Assembly: GCF_014256275.1 (NCBI RefSeq)
Contig: NZ_JACCFE010000002.1
Span: 7,751,501-7,815,500, forward strand
Origin: Rhodococcus sp. 4CII
GTDB lineage: Bacteria; Actinomycetota; Actinomycetes; Mycobacteriales; Mycobacteriaceae
DNA length: 64,000 bases
Direction: 5' to 3'
Position 1 is the stretch's first letter; each line of letters begins with the position of its first letter. A program made the position numbers and the translations under genes. The notes beneath the pieces are model-generated. The model worked only from the letters and a program-made list of their open reading frames with translations, had not been told where the DNA came from and ran no database searches. Shown in pieces: positions 19,157-27,810 of this stretch.

Positions 19157-20089
19157 ATGACGATGTACCCGAAGTATAGGGAGCTCGAAAGGATCGAGAA
19201 CGGTCGACGTTCGGCGTGGGGGGTATTCGGCTCCGAGGACGACCTCGGCACCGCCAACTTCCTCTCTCCTGTCGCGGTCAGGGCCGCGACCCGCGAGATT
19301 CAGACCGGCGAACGGGTCAACTTGTCACTGCCCCTCGACCTTCCAACCCCGCCGTACTTCGGACGGAACCCGATGCAGCACCGAATCTTTCGTCATAGCG
19401 AGCTGGTGCTCGACGATGTCATGGACAATTTTTTCCCACAGGCCTCGAGCCAATGGGATGGCTTGCGGCACCGAAAGGACCCCGATGTCGGCTTCTACAA
19501 CGGTGTCTCCGAGGAGGAGGCCGGTGCCGGCGGCTCCCGGTTGGGCGTGGAAGCGTGGGCCCAACAGGGGATCGTCGGACGCGGAGTTCTCCTCGATATC
19601 CCACGATTTGGCGGCATCGAAGACTACGATCCTTTTGTACCGCACCGTATCGATGTCAAGATGATCAAGAAAGTCCTGGACGCCGAGCGAGTTGTCCTGT
19701 CCGACGGCGACATCCTTCTGGTGCGCACGGGATACATGGGGGCGTACCTAGCCGCACCTGTGACAGACCGGGGCGCACTTCGGGACAAAGTCACCAGTGC
19801 CGGCCTAGCCGCCGCCGAGGAGATGGCCGAGTTCCTCTGGGACAACAGGATCACAGCTGCGGCCGGAGATAACCCCGGCCTCGAAGCATTGCCGCGCAAT
19901 CTCGAGGTACCCGACCTCCACAGTCGGCTCATCCCGATGCTCGGCTTCCTCATCGGTGAGTTCTGGGCACTTGACGCGCTCGCCGAGGCGTCGGCACGCG
20001 ATGGGCGCTACACGTGCTTCCTGGCCTCGGTGCCACTGAACCTGCCCGGTGGCGTAGGCACACCTGCCAATGCCATCGCGCTGCGGTGA
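19157..20089 (+). CDS. Cyclase-family metal-dependent hydrolase (kynurenine formamidase-like)
   Basis: 310 residues of the PF04199 cyclase family. Seen: LGTANFLSPVAV, TREIQTGERVNLSLPLDLP, FPQASSQWDGLRHRKDP (the metal-site region, in the QWDGLRH variant), GRGVLLDIPRFGG, GDILLVRTGYMGAYL, AAAGDNPGLEA and HSRLIPMLGFLIGEFW. Members of this branch act on cyclic amides, lactones or enol forms; several occur in alicyclic and aromatic catabolic clusters. The ATG at 19157 has AAGGAG 14 bases upstream. A degraded paralogue lies upstream at 16800-17305. In this operon it might open a lactone or ring intermediate, but that is inference. Confidence 0.85.
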   Translation: MTMYPKYRELERIENGRRSAWGVFGSEDDLGTANFLSPVAVRAATREIQTGERVNLSLPLDLPTPPYFGRNPMQHRIFRHSELVLDDVMDNFFPQASSQWDGLRHRKDPDVGFYNGVSEEEAGAGGSRLGVEAWAQQGIVGRGVLLDIPRFGGIEDYDPFVPHRIDVKMIKKVLDAERVVLSDGDILLVRTGYMGAYLAAPVTDRGALRDKVTSAGLAAAEEMAEFLWDNRITAAAGDNPGLEALPRNLEVPDLHSRLIPMLGFLIGEFWALDALAEASARDGRYTCFLASVPLNLPGGVGTPANAIALR

Positions 20090-20304
20090 GGCCCCCTGTC
20101 GTGTGGGTGTCTGACGCCTCGAGTAAGACGAAAGGTAAACCATCCGATTGTGGCGACCCCTACAGAACGCAATGATCACCGCCACCGTGGCCCACGGCGG
20201 GGTGAGGTTGGACAGCTCGGTTTCCTAGAGTCCCGATACCTGCTGCGGCGGCATACCTTCCCTGGGAGACAGGGCAGAAGACTAACAGCGAGAGGATTAA
20301 CGAT

Positions 20305-20829
20305 ATGGAATCACAGCTGCAGCGGATCATCGACGAGGCCGCAATCCGCGAGGTCCACCTCCGGTATTGCCGCGGAATCGATCGCATGGACTGGGAACTT
20401 GTGCGGTCTTGCTACCACCCGGGTGCCGTCGACGACCACGGGCCCTTTCGGGGGACCATCGACGAGTTCATCGCTTGGGCCGCCAAATTACTGCCTACTT
20501 TCGTCTCGACAACACACTTCATCGGTAACCAACTCGTCGAAGTCAACGGCGACTCAGCTTGGATGGAGTCCTACTCCCGGGCTTACCACCGAAAGGCACC
20601 TGCCGGCGCGCTGCCTGCAACGGACTGGGTCCTCAACTTGCGCTATATCGATCGACTCGAACGCAGAGACGGTCATTGGCGCATCGTTGAGCGCGTGGCG
20701 ACATGTGATACCGAACGAACCGACCCGGTAGGCGGTGAGCACGCAATCCTCGGCCCTGGGTTCCACAGAGGGACACGTGACAAGACAGACCCTTCCTATT
20801 CCCGGGGGCTCGTTCACGACAATGCGTAA
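20305..20829 (+). CDS. SnoaL/NTF2-like protein
   Basis: 174 residues with a SnoaL_4-type NTF2 fold. Seen: an N-terminal helix (IDEAAIREVHLRYCRGIDRMDWELVRSCYHPGAVDDHG) in which Tyr, Arg-Asp and His are the usual polar pocket residues, then STTHFIGNQLVEVNGDSAWMESYSRA and a C-terminal WVLNLRYIDRLERRDGHWRI strand pair. RBS AGCGAGAGG precedes the ATG at 20305. It is the last gene of the LysR-MFS-BVMO cluster, about 215 bases after the cyclase. Such proteins can be small dehydratases or isomerases, or dioxygenase beta-like subunits; no partner alpha subunit is present here. Confidence 0.82.
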   Translation: MESQLQRIIDEAAIREVHLRYCRGIDRMDWELVRSCYHPGAVDDHGPFRGTIDEFIAWAAKLLPTFVSTTHFIGNQLVEVNGDSAWMESYSRAYHRKAPAGALPATDWVLNLRYIDRLERRDGHWRIVERVATCDTERTDPVGGEHAILGPGFHRGTRDKTDPSYSRGLVHDNA

Positions 20830-21110
20830 ACCTTTCAGGACTACTTAAAACCAACCCCTGCAGCAGAAGAAGAAGCTATGACGGGCTGCTGTAGGTTTCA
20901 TTGGCTCGTTGGTTTGGGCCGCCAGCATGTTCGCTGGAGTCATGATCATCTAGTACTCGATAGGGTGGGTTTGCGCAGGGCGTGTTCTCGTCGAACGCGT
21001 CGAACGTGTCGAACGATCCCGTGGGTGTATCACGACCAAACCGTTGCTGCCGATCGCCGGCCGCGGGATATGACGGGTCGGACCGCAACTTCCGCCGCCT
21101 CGTTGCCTTA

Positions 21111-21978
21111 AGAGTGTGTCTCATGTGGGGAGTTTCTTGAAGCAGGTGAGTGCGGCGGCGAGGTGGAGGAAGCCGGCGAAGTGTTCGCCGTAGCGTTCGT
21201 AGCGGATGGTCGTGCGCCGGTAGCCGGTGAGCCAGGCGATGGTGCGTTCGATCTTCCACCGGTACCGGCCGAGGCGATCGTTTCGCTCGATGCCGCGGCG
21301 GGCGATCCTCGGGACGATGCCTCGTTCGCGCAGCCACCGTCGGTGAATGTCGTAGTCGTAGCCCTTGTCGCCGCGAAGCTTTCCCGGTTTGCGCCGGCGT
21401 GGTCCGCGCCTGGACTTCGTTGCCGGAATCCGTGCCACCAATGGTTGCAGCATCGTGCTGTCGTGGGTGTTCGCCCCGGTCACACCCACGACCAGTGGGA
21501 TTCCATTCGTTTCGGACAGGACGTGGATCTTCGATCCCTTCTTGCCGTGGTCGACCGGGCTGGGGCCGGTCAGCGATCCCCCCTTTTTGCCCGGACGCTT
21601 GCCGCATCCAGGATCGCTGCCGTCCAGTCGAGTTCGCCCGCGCTCCCGAGCCGGTCGAGCACCTCGCGATGGAGTTTCTCGAACACCCCATCCCGTACCC
21701 AGGCGCTGAATCGTCGATGCGCGGTCGGCACCGTCACCCCGAAGGAGGGCGGCAGATGCCGCCACGGACATCCGCTGGTGAGCACGTACACGATCGCGGT
21801 GAACACCGCCCGGTCATCGGCCGGCGCACTGCCGCCTCCCTGCGGCCGGGCGACAAAACGCGGAATCAACGGTTCGACCATCTCCCACAACGCATCCGGA
21901 ACCAGCCTCAGTGACAACTCATCTACCACGCGTCACATTATGTCCCACACATCACTTCATCCACATGAGACACGCTCT
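21111..21978 (-). mobile_element. IS5-family element, copy 1 (about 868 bp)
   Basis: Seen: 18-bp terminal inverted repeats AGAGTGTGTCTCATGTGG (21111-21128) and the complement of AGAGCGTGTCTCATGTGG (21961-21978), one mismatch, enclosing a two-frame transposase. The size and two-frame layout fit the IS427-like group of the IS5 family. Flanks read TTA on the left and AAA on the right, so no clean target duplication can be claimed. A second copy with nearly identical ends lies at 24400-25836. Confidence 0.85.
21121..21929 (-). CDS. IS5-family transposase, two frames joined by -1 frameshift
   Basis: Frame A starts at 21929 (MVDELSLRLVPDALWEMVEPLIP ...) and holds the DUF4096-like N-terminal domain (SGCPWRHLPPSFG, FSAWVRDGVFEKLH) and the first catalytic Asp region (DWTAAILDAASVRAKR). 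Frame B, ending at 21121, continues with KKGGSLTGPSPVDHGKKGSKIHVL (DDE core), GDKGYDYDIHRRWL with the second Asp, and RYRWKIERTIAWL with the catalytic Glu. The frames meet at an A5G6 stretch (complement of 21588-21598), where a -1 slip gives the full-length enzyme. This arrangement is standard for the group, so I regard the copy as probably functional. Confidence 0.82.
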
Positions 21979-23044
21979 AAACAAAAGATCAGTGGGCAAG
22001 AGGAATCGGCGAGGAAGACGTCCGGCGGTGTGGGCACCGGGGTGACTATCTGGTGATCGAACGGGCCACCGTTGGAGATGGGCATCCGTTCTGCGCAGTG
22101 CTGGCATTCTCGCACTCGCGGTTTGTTGCTTTTGCGACCAACGGAATCACTGTCCTGGAGGGCATGTTTAGTTGACCGGGTCACGGTCCACGGCTGTCGA
22201 CCGACCTCGCCTACTCCCACTACGAGGAGCTCGCGAATCTCGGCGTCGAAGCTCCCCGGGGAAACACCCGGGCGCTGACATAGACTTAGTGGTGGCGAGG
22301 CCGCCTCGATGCGATCAACAAATGGAGGTGAGCTCAAGGGCTTCACCCACCGGTTTATCGTCGACGGTCTCTGCGCCGACGACGCTGGAAGACAATCTGG
22401 GCCCAAACGTCCGCACCGCGTTAAATCATTCACATGCTGAGGAACATTCGGTCTGTTGTGCTCCTCGTCGAGCACTTCGAGGGCATGACGAGACGCGGGT
22501 GAAAGAAAACGGGGTCGTGGTGTACTCGAAGTGCTCGGCCGATCCATCCCTTACGTACCGAATCCGGCTGCTCCAGAATGAGGTCAGGTTTGTCACCGAG
22601 GGTGTCCAGCGCCGGTCGAGGCGCGAGGTAGGGTGGCGGGTGTAACGGTCAGCGTGATCGGAATGCTCGATCGACAGGTCCGTTTCTGCTGCGATGGTTT
22701 CGATGGGGACCCCGCCAGACCGGTTGAAGAGTGTCCATCTCGGCACGAGGAGGCCGTTCGTGGATCGGTCCGAATGATGTGTCTGGTCGCAATTGTTCCG
22801 GTCGCCCCAAGTTGCGAGCCGCGTCCCAGGTAACCTGTGTGAAATCGTGAACCGCGGTGGGCTGATCCCTCAGCGAAATGCGTTTGGAGAACACCGGCAA
22901 CCATTGACTGTACTGTCGTGCTTGGTCGAGGACGGAGCCCTCGACATCGAGTCACAGCTCGACTGATTCAGTGTGGCCGTTTGTGGCGCGCGGACCGTGT
23001 AGTGGAGTATTTGCATTCGCTCGTCCAACCGTTGCCTCAGTTCC
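21979..23044. other. 1.07 kb between insertion sequences, no recognisable gene
   Basis: Open frames on both strands are short, lack domain motifs and do not start with ribosome sites. A minus-strand stretch near 22745-22640 (FNRSGGVPIETIAAETDLS) looks protein-like but cannot be assigned. The segment is probably decayed host sequence trapped between the IS5 and IS701 insertions. Confidence 0.4.
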
Positions 23045-23048
23045 TTAG

Positions 23049-24397
23049 TACTGCAACGGCACTTGCTTGACAGGTGGGCGATACTGGTTGCGTGGTCCTC
23101 GATATGGTTGCTGCCGAGTTGGAAGCGTTGCACGAGCGGATCTCCGGTCGGTTCACCCGGTCGGAGCCGCGGTCCCGGGTCCGTGAGTATGTGGCGGGTT
23201 TGGTTGCGGGTCTGGAACGCAAGAATGGGTGGACTCTCGCCGAGCGGGCCGGTGAGGTGAGCCCGGACGGGATGCAACGGTTGCTGCGGCGGGCGGACTG
23301 GGACGTCGACGGGGTCCGTGACGATGTGCGTGATTACGTGGTCGAACGCCTCGGCGATACGGACGGGGTGTTGGTCGTCGACGACACCGGATTCTTGAAG
23401 AAGGGCACCCGCTCGGCAGGGGTGCAGCGCCAGTACTCGGGCACCGCCGGTCGGGTGGAGAATTGTCAGATCGGAGTGTTCCTCGCCTACTCGAGTGCGG
23501 CCGGGCACGCACTCATCGATCGGGAGCTGTACCTGCCCGAATCGTGGACCACCGACCGGGACCGGTGCCGCGCCGCCGGCATCGGCGACGAGGTCGAGTT
23601 CGCGACCAAGCCGGTTCTGGCGCAGCACATGATCGAACGCGCCCTCGACGCGAAGGTGCCCTTCTCCTGGCTCACCGCGGACGAGGCCTACGGGCAGGTG
23701 AAGTACCTGCGCGTGTGGCTCGAAGAGCGCGATGTGTCGTACGTGCTGGCCACCCGCCGCAACGACGACGTCTTCACTCCCGACGGGCGCGCCGGCCGTG
23801 CCGACGAGATGATCGCCGCGGTCCCACCGAAGCAGTGGCGCCGGATCTCCGTCGGCGACGGCGCCCACGGGCCACGGGAGTATTCGTGGGTGCGGGTGCC
23901 GATCCGGATAGCGTGGGCTCCCGGGCGCGGGCACTGGCTCCTCGCCCGCCGATCCCTCTCCGATCCGACCGAGATCGCGTACTACATCTGCGCCGGACCC
24001 CGCCGGTCCACGCTCACCGAGCTCGCCACCGTCGCCGGATCGCGGTGGCGGGTCGAGGAATGCTTCCAGCAGGCCAAGAACGAGGCCGGCCTCGACCAGT
24101 ATCAGGTACGCACCTACCGGGCCTGGTACGCGCACATCACCTTGTCGATGCTGGCCCTCGCCTGGCTCGCCGGGACGAAAACCCAAGCGATAAAGGGGGA
24201 ATCGGGATTGAAGATCAGGGCATGATCGCGTACACGGTACCCGAGATCCGGCGACTGCTCGTGCATCTGATCCTGCGACACGCCCACCCCGACGAGCACA
24301 TCTGGTCCTGGTCACACTGGCGACGACGCCGGCAACACCAGGCCCGCACCTCCCACTACCGACGCCGTGGCCACGTTCCGTAAGTGCCGTTGCAGTA
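23049..24397 (+). mobile_element. IS701-family element (1349 bp)
   Basis: Seen: perfect 16-bp terminal inverted repeats, TACTGCAACGGCACTT at 23049-23064 and its complement at 24382-24397, flanked on both sides by the 4-bp direct repeat TTAG (23045-23048 and 24398-24401). A 4-bp TAR-type duplication is characteristic of IS701. The right-hand TTAG reaches two bases into the terminal repeat of IS5 copy 2, so this element inserted at the very edge of that IS5 copy, or into its target duplication, after IS5 had arrived. Confidence 0.9.
23074..24383 (+). pseudogene. IS701-family DDE transposase, C-terminal frameshift
   Basis: The GTG-started frame from 23074 gives 383 residues with VLVVDDTGFLKKG (first Asp region), WLTADEAYGQVKYL (second Asp) and RWRVEECFQQAKNEAGLDQYQVR (catalytic Glu), that is, a full DDE core. 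At a G5 run near 24196 the frame ends with GESGLKIRA. The typical C-terminal tail (MIAYTVPEIRRLL, then WSHWRRRRQHQARTSHYRRR) continues in the -1 frame to 24383. I treat this as a small indel; because all catalytic residues are upstream, residual activity is possible. Confidence 0.8.
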
Positions 24398-24446
24398 TTA
24401 GAGCGTGTCTCATGTGGATGAAGTGATGTGGGACATAATGTGACGC

Positions 24447-24792
24447 GTGGTAGATGAGTTGTCACTGAGGTTGGTTCCGGATGCGTTGTGGGAGATAGTC
24501 GAACCGTTGATTCCCCGTTTTGTCATCCGGCCGCAGGGAGGTGGCAGTGCGCCGGCCGATGGCCGGGCGGTGTCACCGCGATCGTGTACGTGCTCACCAG
24601 CGGATGTGCGTGGCGGCACCTGCCGCCCTCCTTCGGGGTGACTGTGCCGACCGCGCATCGACGGTTCAGTGCCTGGGTGCGGGATGGGGTGTTCGAGAAA
24701 CTCCATCGTGAGGTGCTCGACCGGCTCGGGAACGCGGGCGAACTCGACTGGACGGCAGCGATCCTGGATGCGGCAAGCGTCCGGGCAAAAAG
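24447..24792 (+). pseudogene. IS5 transposase copy 2, 5' part
   Basis: Starts like copy 1 (MVDELSLRLVPDALWE) but has lost one T near 24572 (GGTGTCACC versus GGTGTTCACC), which breaks the frame within the first 45 codons. It then stops at the IS110 junction. The 3' part resumes at 25583 with GYDYDIHRRWLRERG through RWKIERTIAWLTGYR and ends near the right terminal repeat. Non-functional. Confidence 0.8.
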
Positions 24793-25582
24793 ACATCCCA
24801 GGAGCTTGGGTGTCAAGCGGCAGCCCTCTCGACGTGATGTGCCCAGGCCGTCGTTTCGTCGTAGCAGGTGTGGGTCTTGAGGCATCCGTGGAGGATGCCG
24901 ACGAGCCGGTTGGCGAGCTGCCGCAGGGCGGAACCGGGGTCGAGACCGCGGGCGCGTTGTTTGTCGTAGTAGGCGCGGGCACCGGGTGACGCCTGCAGGG
25001 CCGAGAACGCCTGCGAGTTCAGCGCATCGACGAGCCGATCGTTGTGGACGAACCGGGCCGCGATGACCTTCTTTTTGCCGGAGGCGCGGGTGATCGGACT
25101 GTTGGCGGCGTAGTTCTTGCGAGCCTTCGCGGTGGCATACCGTTCCGGGTCGTCGCCGAACTCACCGAATACCCGGGGGCCGAGCAGCGGTCCCATCCCG
25201 GGCTGGGACAGGATGATCTCAGCATCCGGGTGTCGGCCAAAATGGGCATCGACCTGCCGTTACAACATCTTGATCTCGTGATTGAGAGTGCTCAACACGG
25301 CGACGGCGGAGCGGGTGGTGGCCGCGTAGGCGGTGGTGATCACGGCCGCCCGGCCCAGGTGTTCGCCGCGCAGGGCTGCCTGGATCCGATCGGTCTTGGT
25401 CTCGATGTCGCGGCGGCGGGCTTTTCGCAGCGCCGCCGTGATCTGTCCCCGTGTCAGTCGTGTCGCCGCGGCCGGGTCCGGTGCCTTCCCGAGCAGCTCG
25501 AGGGCATCGACGGCGTCGAGGTCGTCGAATGCCTCCAATGCGGCAGGGAAGTACTCGCGCAGTGCGTGTCGCAGTCGCTGGG
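24793..25582 (-). pseudogene. IS110-family transposase, C-terminal fragment
   Basis: Seen on the minus strand: MEAFDDLDAVDALELLGKAP ... LTRGQITAALRKARRRDIETKTDRIQAAL and, in the same frame after a TAA near 25258-25260, FGRHPDAEIILSQPGMGPLLGPRVFGEFGDDPERY, KNYAANSPITRASGKKK and ANRLVGILHGCL. This is the C-terminal transposase-20 (IS116/IS110/IS902) domain with its Pro-Gly-Met-Gly motif. The N-terminal DEDD nuclease domain is absent and the TAA is a nonsense mutation. The fragment replaces the middle of IS5 copy 2. IS110 elements leave no inverted repeats, so the junctions are defined only by comparison with IS5 copy 1. Confidence 0.82.
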
Positions 25583-26048
25583 AAGGGCTACGACTACGAC
25601 ATTCACCGACGGTGGCTGCGCGAACGAGGCATCGTCCCGCGGATCGCCCGCCGCGGCATCGAGCGAAACGATCGCCTCGGCCGGTACCGGTGGAAGATCG
25701 AACGCACTATCGCCTGGCTCACCGGCTACCGGCGCTTGACCATCCGCTACGAACGCTACGGCGAACATTTCGCCGGCTTCCTCCACCGCGCCGCCACTCA
25801 CCTGCTTCAAGAAGCTACCCACATGAGACACCCTCTTAGACGGGCTGCGGCGGCGCACGAGATGACGATGGCCGAGCTCATTGTTCGTATACAAATCCGG
25901 ACCGGCATGCTGCGAAGCTGCGGTCTCCGATTTTCATTATTCTACTTGGTCGCTAACCCAGATACCGGAGACCTCGCTCATTGAGCGGCAGCGACTCACC
26001 TCAATGTGATCGAACCCCACAACTTAAGCAGTTTTGGAAGATGGTCTA

Positions 26049-26936
26049 CTAGCTGTCGGTGTCCGGGATGGTGTGAATCCGAGGGACATGAAATCCTTCC
26101 AGCGCGAGCAGTCTGTCCAACCTCATGAAGACGTCGTCGAGATTCTCGCTCGAGTCGACTCCTGCCGCTTCGGCCGTGAAGTAATTGGTCCACTTCCCCA
26201 TGCCACCGCTGAGCACCAAACCAGTAATGCTGCAGTCGTGATGGGAAAGGTAAAGCGCCAACGGTGAGACTGATTCGGTTCGCAGCAGTGCACGATCGAC
26301 CGTCGGGTTAGCCTCCATCCACGTCTGCGACATCGGCGTTGCGGCAAGCGGACAGAGCGCGTTGACCCGAATGTCCACGTCCATGTTGTCCTCAGCTGCC
26401 CCCTTCGTCATACCGACTATCGCGGCCTTCGCAACGACGTACGGGAAGGCCCCAGCCGCGCCGAAGACTCCGGCAGCCGAGGATGTATTGACGATTCGTC
26501 CATACCGACGTCGCCTCATGTGGGGGAGGGCCTCGTTCATGGTCCAGAAACTGCCCATGAGGTGAATGTTCAGAAGTTTCTGCAGGTCGTGCGTCGTTGT
26601 GTCTTGAGCTGTTCCAAAACCCGCGATACCTGCGTTGTTGATCAGCACGTCGACTTGCCCATATCGATCGACGGTGCGCGAAATAAGACCACGCGCGTAC
26701 GCCTCGTTTGCGATGTCTCCCTCGTCAACAAAGGCAAGATAGCCCTCGTCGCTGAGGGTCTCGGCCGCAGTGCGAGCGCCTGTCCCATCCCCTGTCGGTT
26801 CGGGCCGGTCGCCGAGGTCGTTCAGTATTACAGTCGCACCGAGACGCGCAAGTGCAAGCGCATGACTTCGTCCCAGGCCGCTGCCGGCGCCGGTCACGAT
26901 GGCGACCTTCCCCTCGAATGTGTGGGCCTGGGACAT
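26049..26936 (-). CDS. Short-chain dehydrogenase/reductase
   Basis: NAD(P)-dependent oxidoreductase, 295 residues, slightly longer than classical SDRs and resembling the multifunctional MFE-type (3-hydroxyacyl-CoA dehydrogenase-like) branch. Seen: TGAGSGLG (16-23), LNDLGD after beta-2, NNAGIAGFG, NTSSAAGVFGAAG with the catalytic Ser, YVVAK with Tyr and Lys, and RVNALCPLAATPM. The ATG at 26936 has AAGGAG seven bases upstream. It lies 111 bases downstream of the small dimeric-barrel gene on the same strand, probably in one transcript. Confidence 0.88.
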   Translation of the reverse strand: MSQAHTFEGKVAIVTGAGSGLGRSHALALARLGATVILNDLGDRPEPTGDGTGARTAAETLSDEGYLAFVDEGDIANEAYARGLISRTVDRYGQVDVLINNAGIAGFGTAQDTTTHDLQKLLNIHLMGSFWTMNEALPHMRRRRYGRIVNTSSAAGVFGAAGAFPYVVAKAAIVGMTKGAAEDNMDVDIRVNALCPLAATPMSQTWMEANPTVDRALLRTESVSPLALYLSHHDCSITGLVLSGGMGKWTNYFTAEAAGVDSSENLDDVFMRLDRLLALEGFHVPRIHTIPDTDS

Positions 26937-27047
26937 GCAAACTCCTTAGATCGTTCAGCCGTATCAGCCGTATCAGGCTGTATCAGGGGGACTCTCGTCA
27001 CGAGGTGGTCAACCTCTCTAGAGTGTCAAATGGGAAGACCGTTGGTT

Positions 27048-27452
27048 TTAGCGGGCCCCGATCCAAGTAACGGGGCCTCCACTGGCTTCTCGCTTGTACC
27101 CCATGGATGCTGAGCCGACGACGAGCAGATCGAGGGTTGCAATCTTCGGGATGATCTCTTTCACTTCAGGGCTCTCGATGTCGTTGTAGATCCAGTAACG
27201 AAAATCTTCCTTGGTGCCGTCGAGAGCATCGCGCAGACCTGCCGCTGACGCCTTCAGGTGGTCGATGAATGCGGCTTCGTCCTCGTAGTACTGATCAACT
27301 TGGCATCGCTTTCCGTCGCTGCTGATGTACGCGACGTAAGAATGCGTCCGAGTCTCGGCTTCCGCCATTTTGGCCATCTGAGCGCGCAAGGCGTCTTTGA
27401 ATTCCTCGAGTTTTCCCTCAGGGATGGTGACCTCGGAATTGATATGGAACAT
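27048..27452 (-). CDS. Dimeric alpha/beta-barrel (antibiotic biosynthesis monooxygenase-like) protein
   Basis: 134 residues. Seen: a ferredoxin-like pattern with an N-terminal strand (MFHINSEVTIPEGKLEEFKDAL), long helix (RAQMAKMAEAETRT), strands SYVAYISSDGKRCQVDQYYED and helix AAFIDHLKASAAGLRDAL, as in ABM/YgiN-type proteins. These are small cofactor-free monooxygenases or isomerases, or unknown. A C-terminal extension of about 30 residues follows the barrel. The ATG at 27452 is preceded by GAAGGGATTTCCGC. It is the likely first gene of a two-gene unit with the SDR; no regulator is adjacent because an IS630 element separates it from the next gene. Confidence 0.7.
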   Translation of the reverse strand: MFHINSEVTIPEGKLEEFKDALRAQMAKMAEAETRTHSYVAYISSDGKRCQVDQYYEDEAAFIDHLKASAAGLRDALDGTKEDFRYWIYNDIESPEVKEIIPKIATLDLLVVGSASMGYKREASGGPVTWIGAR

Positions 27453-27810
27453 GCGGAAATCCCTTCATGAATTGTTGATTGGACCGCCATCGGCATCGGC
27501 GATGTCAGGAAGCTCACACTAACGAGACGGGTACCGTTCGTCAAGTATGGTGCAGCTGAACCTCGGCACGGATCTACCCTCCGCTCAACCAAATTCAGCA
27601 GTCACTCATCGACCTTAGCGCCGCAGGAACCCGAGCACCCGCCCCACCGCGAGGGCAGCGGGCCGGGGACCCTTCCTCGCTGAGCGATCATTTGGCAATG
27701 CCAGTTCGGAGGTCTGCACTAGTAGCGTGTCGCTGCTTAGTTCTGGCCTTTTTCGTTAAGGTAAGGGGCGGCAGAGTTCCCCGTCCCCTCTGCCGGTCAG
27801 GACTGTTGTC

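Larger units (their letters stand above)
24400..25836 (+). mobile_element. IS5-family element, copy 2, interrupted
   Basis: Seen: the same terminal repeats as copy 1 (AGAGCGTGTCTCATGTGG at 24400-24417; complement of AGAGGGTGTCTCATGTGG at 25819-25836), in opposite orientation to copy 1. Base-by-base comparison shows identity up to AAAAAG at 24792, then 790 foreign bases, then identity again from AAGGGCTACGACTACGAC at 25583. The IS5 sequence between the two breakpoints (about 200 bp in copy 1, including part of the DDE core) is missing, so the event was an insertion with deletion, or a recombination. Confidence 0.85.

Noticed and set aside
21108..21981. Target duplication of IS5 copy 1
   Set aside because: TTA on the left and AAA on the right do not match, so no duplication is claimed.
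22870..24465. 531-codon minus-strand frame over the IS701 element
   Set aside because: Antisense to the transposase and spanning both terminal repeats; no domain.
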